A stretch of DNA of 64,000 nucleotides from Hyaloperonospora brassicae. Taxonomy: Eukaryota; Oomycota; Peronosporomycetes; Peronosporales; Peronosporaceae. A program made the position numbers and the translations under genes. The stretch is from contig CANTFL010000730.1 of NCBI GenBank assembly GCA_947650285.1, forward strand, positions 1-64,000, in the 5' to 3' direction. Below, one piece after another: positions 60,244-64,000 of the stretch; position 1 is the first letter of the stretch; every line of letters begins with the position of its first letter. The notes under the pieces were generated by a model. The model was not told where the DNA came from and did no database searches. It saw only the letters and a list, made by a program, of their open reading frames with translations.

Positions 60244-60424
60244 GCAGAGCGCGATCGATCTTCTGGAGTGCCATGACTGAGATGCTTTGGGGGTACGAAA
60301 GAAAAGAAGTTTGTGCATTTGTGGACGATAAAGGTATACTGAATGGGAATGAAGACAACGATTGTGTCATTACTTGGTGTGACATTATGTTGTACCAACA
60401 ACGCACAACGGTTCTCAATTCGTA

Positions 60425-61882
60425 TCAATCGACAACGTTGACGCCGAGATTCACGAGCGCTCGCGTAGCTTGCTGGCATATCCGGTCATTGGTAGACCGC
60501 AACAGCGACTGCAGAGCCTCCACTCCACCCAACTCCACGATCGCTTGCTTGTTCTCCGCTAGAAGTCACAAGGTCGTCCATTGTCATACTCGTCAGTCAG
60601 TGACGCAACACATAGCAACATGGCAACCAACAGTAGCGAATAAACGTACGGTTGACAGAAAGATTGCGCAGTGCACGTGCCACTTGCGACTGAAGCTCCA
60701 TCGACTCCGAGTGTGCTCCATCAATGATAGACTTCAAGCCGCCTTTGCGTGCAATTTCCACCTCATTAGCGTCTGATGGTCATGCAGCAGACGACACGTG
60801 AGACGTTGCATCGAATACAGATGGACAGCTTCGCCACACGTTACCGTTGACGGCGAGATTGGCAAGTGCCGCAACGGCCTCGACAGCGACGCCTATTTGG
60901 CGGGAGCTTGCCAAGTCAATGAGCGGTTTGATGCCGCCCGCCTTGGCGATTCGCTCCTTGTTGTCCACTGCCAACACCATCACCACACCACCATTTTAGC
61001 AAAAACAACAGCCGCACGTCACCACCCATACGGTCACATATGACACGTCAATGACATGGTCAAGACGCACCGTTTACACCAAGATTTGCTAGCGCCTTTG
61101 CAGCTTGACGCTGTACGTGCTCGTTCGGGCTGCCCAAGAGCTCAATAAGCATCCCAATGCCTCCTTCAGTCGCCATTTTTGACTGGTTTTCTGCTACAGC
61201 CAGCAACAAAAAAGCAAACAAGAAGCAGCAGCAGCAGCAGTAGCCGCAGCAAAGACAGGTGAGCGACCTCATTGACAGAGCTCACCGTCCACCGCTGCCC
61301 ATTTCAATGACGCAAAGAAGCAAGCAGCGCAACGAGAAAATGAACATATACAGAGTATGTACAATTCACAGAGAGGTTGGCCAGCGCGTGCGCCGCAAGG
61401 CGTTGCACCTCCGTGTCCGTCGACTTGGTCAGTGGCAGCAACAGCTGCAATCCGTCCAGCTCCACGATCTGTACCTGTCGATCAGCTACACATCCAACAA
61501 CAAAAGAGAGAGAAATAGAGAGAAAGCGATGAGGAAACGACCGCGACAAAGAGAAAAGGAGAGGAAGACCCCCGAAGACGCCGCAACGCACGTTTCACGG
61601 CCTCATTGGCCAACTTCTCGGCCACTTCTCGCTGCAGCGACGTGTCAGCCGAGTGCGCATAAGCGATCAGCTGCTGCAGATTCGCGTGCAGCACTTCCGT
61701 TAGCATTTCGTCTGCAAGAAAACCACACAAAGCGCAACAACAAAAACACACACACAGAGACGACAGTTAGTCAGTCCGTCAGTCAGTGGTCGGCAGCGAG
61801 CGACAGGTCACACACCGTCCGTGTCATTGAACGCAGCAGTGCCAGAAGAATTCAGTGCGTTCTTTGCGCCTGCGTTGCCCAT
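60425..61882 (-). CDS. Small armadillo-repeat protein, Vac8-like, possible N-myristoylation
   Basis: Seven exons splice in frame to 270 residues: 61882-61816, 61711-61592, 61485-61363, 61193-61071, 60967-60845, 60772-60650 and 60558-60425. All six introns are in phase 1; exons 3-6 are each 123 nt, and exons 2-7 hold one armadillo repeat each. Repeat examples are VELDGLQLLLPLTKSTDTEV, EGGIGMLIELLGSPNEHVQR and KAGGIKPLIDLASSRQ, each ending ALANL(S/G/A)VN. The protein starts MGNAGAKN; Gly2 and a small residue nearby fit N-myristoylation, as in yeast Vac8, which anchors to the vacuole. Six repeats are fewer than in Vac8 (about 11-12) or beta-catenin. It should act as a protein-binding scaffold; the partner is unknown. 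It is convergent with HOOK (181 bp between stops). Confidence 0.88.
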
Positions 61883-62535
61883 TGCGGACGGTCGTATGGG
61901 AAGCGGCACGAGGCGTCCCGCGGGTCGAGCGGATACTTGCGCTTCGAGCTCGTCGGAAGAAAAGTTGTGGATTTATTGTCATTATTCGGAAAAGATGTGC
62001 GCGTTTGCATGGCGAAATATCGCGAAAAGAGCGTCGACGAGGAGCTCGCACCGTAGGACAAGACGCGACATGTCGTACGAAAGTGAGACTTGTAGCAGGC
62101 GACGGCAATCGGCTTTGGTCACGACTTGGGTCTGCTGCTGAGTCTGGAAGTTACGTTGTCGCATCTTGACAACGATTGTGACTAGGACATCGTAGGTGTA
62201 TGAGAGCTGAGGGACAATAGTTGTTGACTTTGTTTGCTCAGCGAAACTGCACCGAACCACTGTGCCTGGTCTTCTCTCACACGTGCTGCACGCTCAGCGA
62301 CCTGCCTTCTCCGCTCACAGTGTGTCAGCCAGAGCAGAGCCATCGAGATGCTGTACGTCAACGCTTTTTCCTCGATCGTCTTCGTTCCGAACAAAAGCTG
62401 AAGATATATTACCAATACAACGACACAACGAAGCAGTGGTTCGTGTGCAAGCCTCATCCATCCTGTACACCTGAGTGGTCTATATGCTGTAGCAAGGAGC
62501 CACCAGTTTGCAGCCGTCCTTCCATCTCGCGCTCT
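61883..62535. other. Intergenic stretch between ARM gene and CGR1
   Basis: Several overlapping frames are open but show no conserved residues. The ARM promoter and the CGR1 3' end should lie here. Confidence 0.45.
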
Positions 62536-63105
62536 CTACTTGGAGTACACGGGCACATACTCCACCACGCCCTGTTTGTTCACAATCGTCTTTTTGATGT
62601 TGCGTAGCTGTTTCTTGCTCATTGACTTGAGTCGATGCGTACGTGAAAGCTGCACCAGCAGTACCAAAACAACAACCACAATAGCAGCCACAATAACAGC
62701 AGCCGTGACAACCACAGCACAATGACGTGAGCACTGGACACCCGATCGAAAAAAACACCGCCGGCGGCTGTGTGTCGTCGAACGTACCACTTGCACGGAC
62801 GCCGACTTGAGCTCGTTCTCCTTCCGACGCTTCTCCTTCTCCTCACGCGCCTGGCGCTTTGCCTCGCATTCTGCCTGTTGTCGGGCCTTGATATCCGTCT
62901 GCAGCTCTTTCAGTTCCTTGAGCTTCGCGCGCTTGAGCAGTTTCTCGTCCCACGTCGAGCTCAGCACCTTCGCGCTTTTCACCCCTTGCGACGAGAAGCG
63001 CGTCTTCTGCACTTTCTTCCACACGCGGCCGCTCACGGGGCGACCGCGAGGCGGTGCAGCCGTCGTCGGCGTCGTAGTCGTCTTGCTCAAAGTCGTCACC
63101 GTCAT
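62536..63105 (-). CDS. CGR1: CGR1/CCDC86-family ribosome biogenesis factor
   Basis: Two exons, 63105-62788 and 62649-62536, give 143 residues. The intron has a GTACGT donor and GCAG acceptor in phase 0. The family core is GRPVSGRVWKKVQKTRFSS, then a basic coiled coil (KLKELKELQTDIKARQQAEC, REEKEKRRKENELKS), and the C-terminal RLKSMSKKQLRNIKKTIVNK with GVVEYVP. CGR1 acts in the nucleolus in processing of the large-subunit pre-rRNA. The intron is 138 nt, a multiple of three, and has no stop, so an unspliced transcript would encode a 189-residue variant with a hydrophobic insert. It is divergent from TEN1, with 145 bp between start codons. Confidence 0.9.
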   Translation of the reverse strand: MTVTTLSKTTTTPTTAAPPRGRPVSGRVWKKVQKTRFSSQGVKSAKVLSSTWDEKLLKRAKLKELKELQTDIKARQQAECEAKRQAREEKEKRRKENELKSASVQVVRSTTHSRRRCFFRSGVQCSRHCAVVVTAAVIVAAIVVVVLVLLVQLSRTHRLKSMSKKQLRNIKKTIVNKQGVVEYVPVYSK

Positions 63106-63250
63106 GGAACTCGATAATGGGTGGCACGGGCTTCAGATAACATTCGCGTCGGCATGGAGGTCACCCGAAGGTTGCGCGCAGGTGCCTCAACGGTCGCGCG
63201 AAGGTCGCTCGGGTGATGGGCGACCTGTATACCGTATTCGACTCGACCAA
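63106..63250. promoter_or_regulatory. Shared divergent promoter of CGR1 and TEN1
   Basis: The 145 bp between the two start codons must carry both promoters and leaders. The TEN1 frame stays open upstream of its ATG through this region and into CGR1, but without family-like residues, so the ATG at 63251 is preferred. Confidence 0.5.
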
Positions 63251-63735
63251 ATGGTCGCGCCGCCTGGATGTTGCGAGATCTGCCAGATCGCCGAGGTGAT
63301 GGCCGACCCCGCGCTTCAGAGTCGGTCCGTGAGGATCACCGGACGACTGGAACTGTACGACGCGCAGCAAAAGGTAGCGACACTTTCGTTCCAGAACGTG
63401 TCGATGACTGTGGAGACCCAGCGACTGTCGCTCGAGCACTTGCGGCTGCAACTCGGTGCCATGTACCAGTTCCTTGGCGAGACGTATACCAAGGTACGGG
63501 CTGTATACGTAAAGTGACTGTATCCATGTTGGATATGTGTGTGGCAGCAGCAAACGGTGTGCATTGAAGTTGACAAGTGGCGATACCGTGGCACGAACTA
63601 TGATACGCACAGACTGAGCCAACAACGGAAGTGCGACTGGTGGCACGAGTCGCGCGGAATGTCGACAGCTTGGACATGGACCTCTTCCTTGCAGCACTGG
63701 CCATGCGACGACAGTTTTTGGCTGCGTACGCTTGA
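63251..63735 (+). CDS. TEN1: TEN1, CST telomere complex subunit
   Basis: Two exons, 63251-63493 and 63613-63735, join in phase 0 across an intron with GTACGG and CACAG ends to give 121 residues, close to the 123 of human TEN1. The OB fold shows as LQSRSVRITGRLELYDAQQK, LGAMYQFLGE and, in exon 2, VRLVARVARNVDSLDMDLFL then AALAMRRQF. The last block matches the TEN1 C-terminal helix. TEN1 joins CTC1 and STN1 in the CST complex, which binds single-stranded DNA at telomeres and aids lagging-strand fill-in. The fit of length, both strands of the OB fold and the C-terminal helix makes other OB-fold proteins unlikely. Confidence 0.82.
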
Positions 63736-63908
63736 TTCGAGATGCAAGATGCGACACGTGATACCGTTCTGCGTGGCTGCGACAAGTGGAGTCGGTGGAG
63801 GTGGCAGTGGGTCAGCTGCGGGAGCGCTTCCACTAACATGTATCGGGCGACGCGAGAGTTGTGGTTGAAGTCGCAGCAGTAGCAGTCGTCGCGGCAGTAC
63901 TGCCCTCT
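63736..63908. other. Intergenic stretch after TEN1
   Basis: This short stretch between two convergent genes holds both 3' ends; no signal was identified. Confidence 0.4.
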
Positions 63909-64000
63909 CTACAGCAAGTCGTCGTCCGAGTCGCCTTTAGCTTCAAACGTGTCGTCGTCGAAGGTTTCGTAGATCGATCGACGAAAAGTCGTGGAACGTT
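63909..64000 (-). CDS. C-terminal end of an unidentified gene, cut by the window edge
   Basis: The minus strand has a frame open to the window edge that ends FRRSIYETFDDDTFEAKGDS then DDDLL and a TAG stop at 63909-63911. The acidic, patterned residues look like a real protein tail. Only about 30 codons are visible and no family can be named. Confidence 0.4.
   Translation of the reverse strand, partial: RSTTFRRSIYETFDDDTFEAKGDSDDDLL

Noticed and set aside
61259..62056. 265-codon plus-strand frame
   Set aside because: It is antisense to the ARM gene exons and introns.
62807..63250. N-terminal extension of the TEN1 frame to 62807
   Set aside because: It is antisense to CGR1 and would more than double the length of a protein that is normally about 120 residues; the ATG at 63251 gives the usual size.
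1..64000. RXLR, Crinkler or other secreted effector genes
   Set aside because: I looked for signal peptides followed by RXLR, EER or LFLAK motifs, which are common in oomycete gene-sparse DNA, and found none that is convincing.
1..64000. CRISPR arrays, operons or bacterial signals
   Set aside because: All repeats are short tandem or dispersed types and the genes have spliceosomal introns; the DNA is eukaryotic.

Overview
The window reads as nuclear DNA of an oomycete, most likely of the Peronosporales (Phytophthora or downy mildew type). Pointers are short introns whose donors are mostly GTACGT or GTGCGT, a decayed cellulose synthase of oomycete type, a decayed selenocysteine elongation factor, a GT71-type glycosyltransferase, and Gypsy and LINE relics whose coding residues resemble elements common in that group. 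Species cannot be fixed from sequence alone.

The window has two very different halves. From 1 to about 46.5 kb it is gene-poor and repeat-rich. About 1.3-9.3 kb holds a duplicated fragment of a giant DUF3638/DUF3645-type protein fused to a decayed Gypsy element on the minus strand, with a plausible primer-binding site at 9294-9311. A minisatellite lies at 10.08-10.37 kb. Two related repeat relics sit near 13.8 and 28.4 kb. A GT71-type glycosyltransferase gene (17.3-19.1 kb) is followed head to tail by two broken copies of its catalytic domain (to 21.7 kb). A Gypsy gag-protease relic lies at 23.9-25.4 kb. From 31.5 to 46.2 kb there is a run of gene remnants: a SelB/eEFSec pseudogene, an unidentified decayed gene, a LINE relic, the C-terminal end of a mitochondrial EF-G, a cellulose synthase pseudogene and a second DUF3638-type fragment. 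One coiled-coil protein gene of unknown function (36.3 kb) is mostly open.

From about 46.9 kb to the end the DNA is compact and genic. In order it holds a GRAM/WBP2-like gene (-), a Kelch-repeat gene (+), a three-repeat Myb transcription factor (-), the mitochondrial Fe-S scaffold NFU1 (-), a HOOK-family dynein adaptor (+), a small armadillo-repeat protein with a possible myristoylation site (-), the ribosome-biogenesis factor CGR1 (-), the telomere CST subunit TEN1 (+), and the C-terminal end of one more gene (-). Exon structures were worked out by hand from splice signals and reading-frame continuity. WBP2-like/Kelch and CGR1/TEN1 are tightly divergent pairs with 88 and 145 bp between start codons; Kelch/Myb and HOOK/ARM are convergent pairs.

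The intact genes are housekeeping genes without an obvious shared pathway. The remnants are the more striking content, above all the SelB pseudogene, which raises the question of whether this lineage still decodes selenocysteine.
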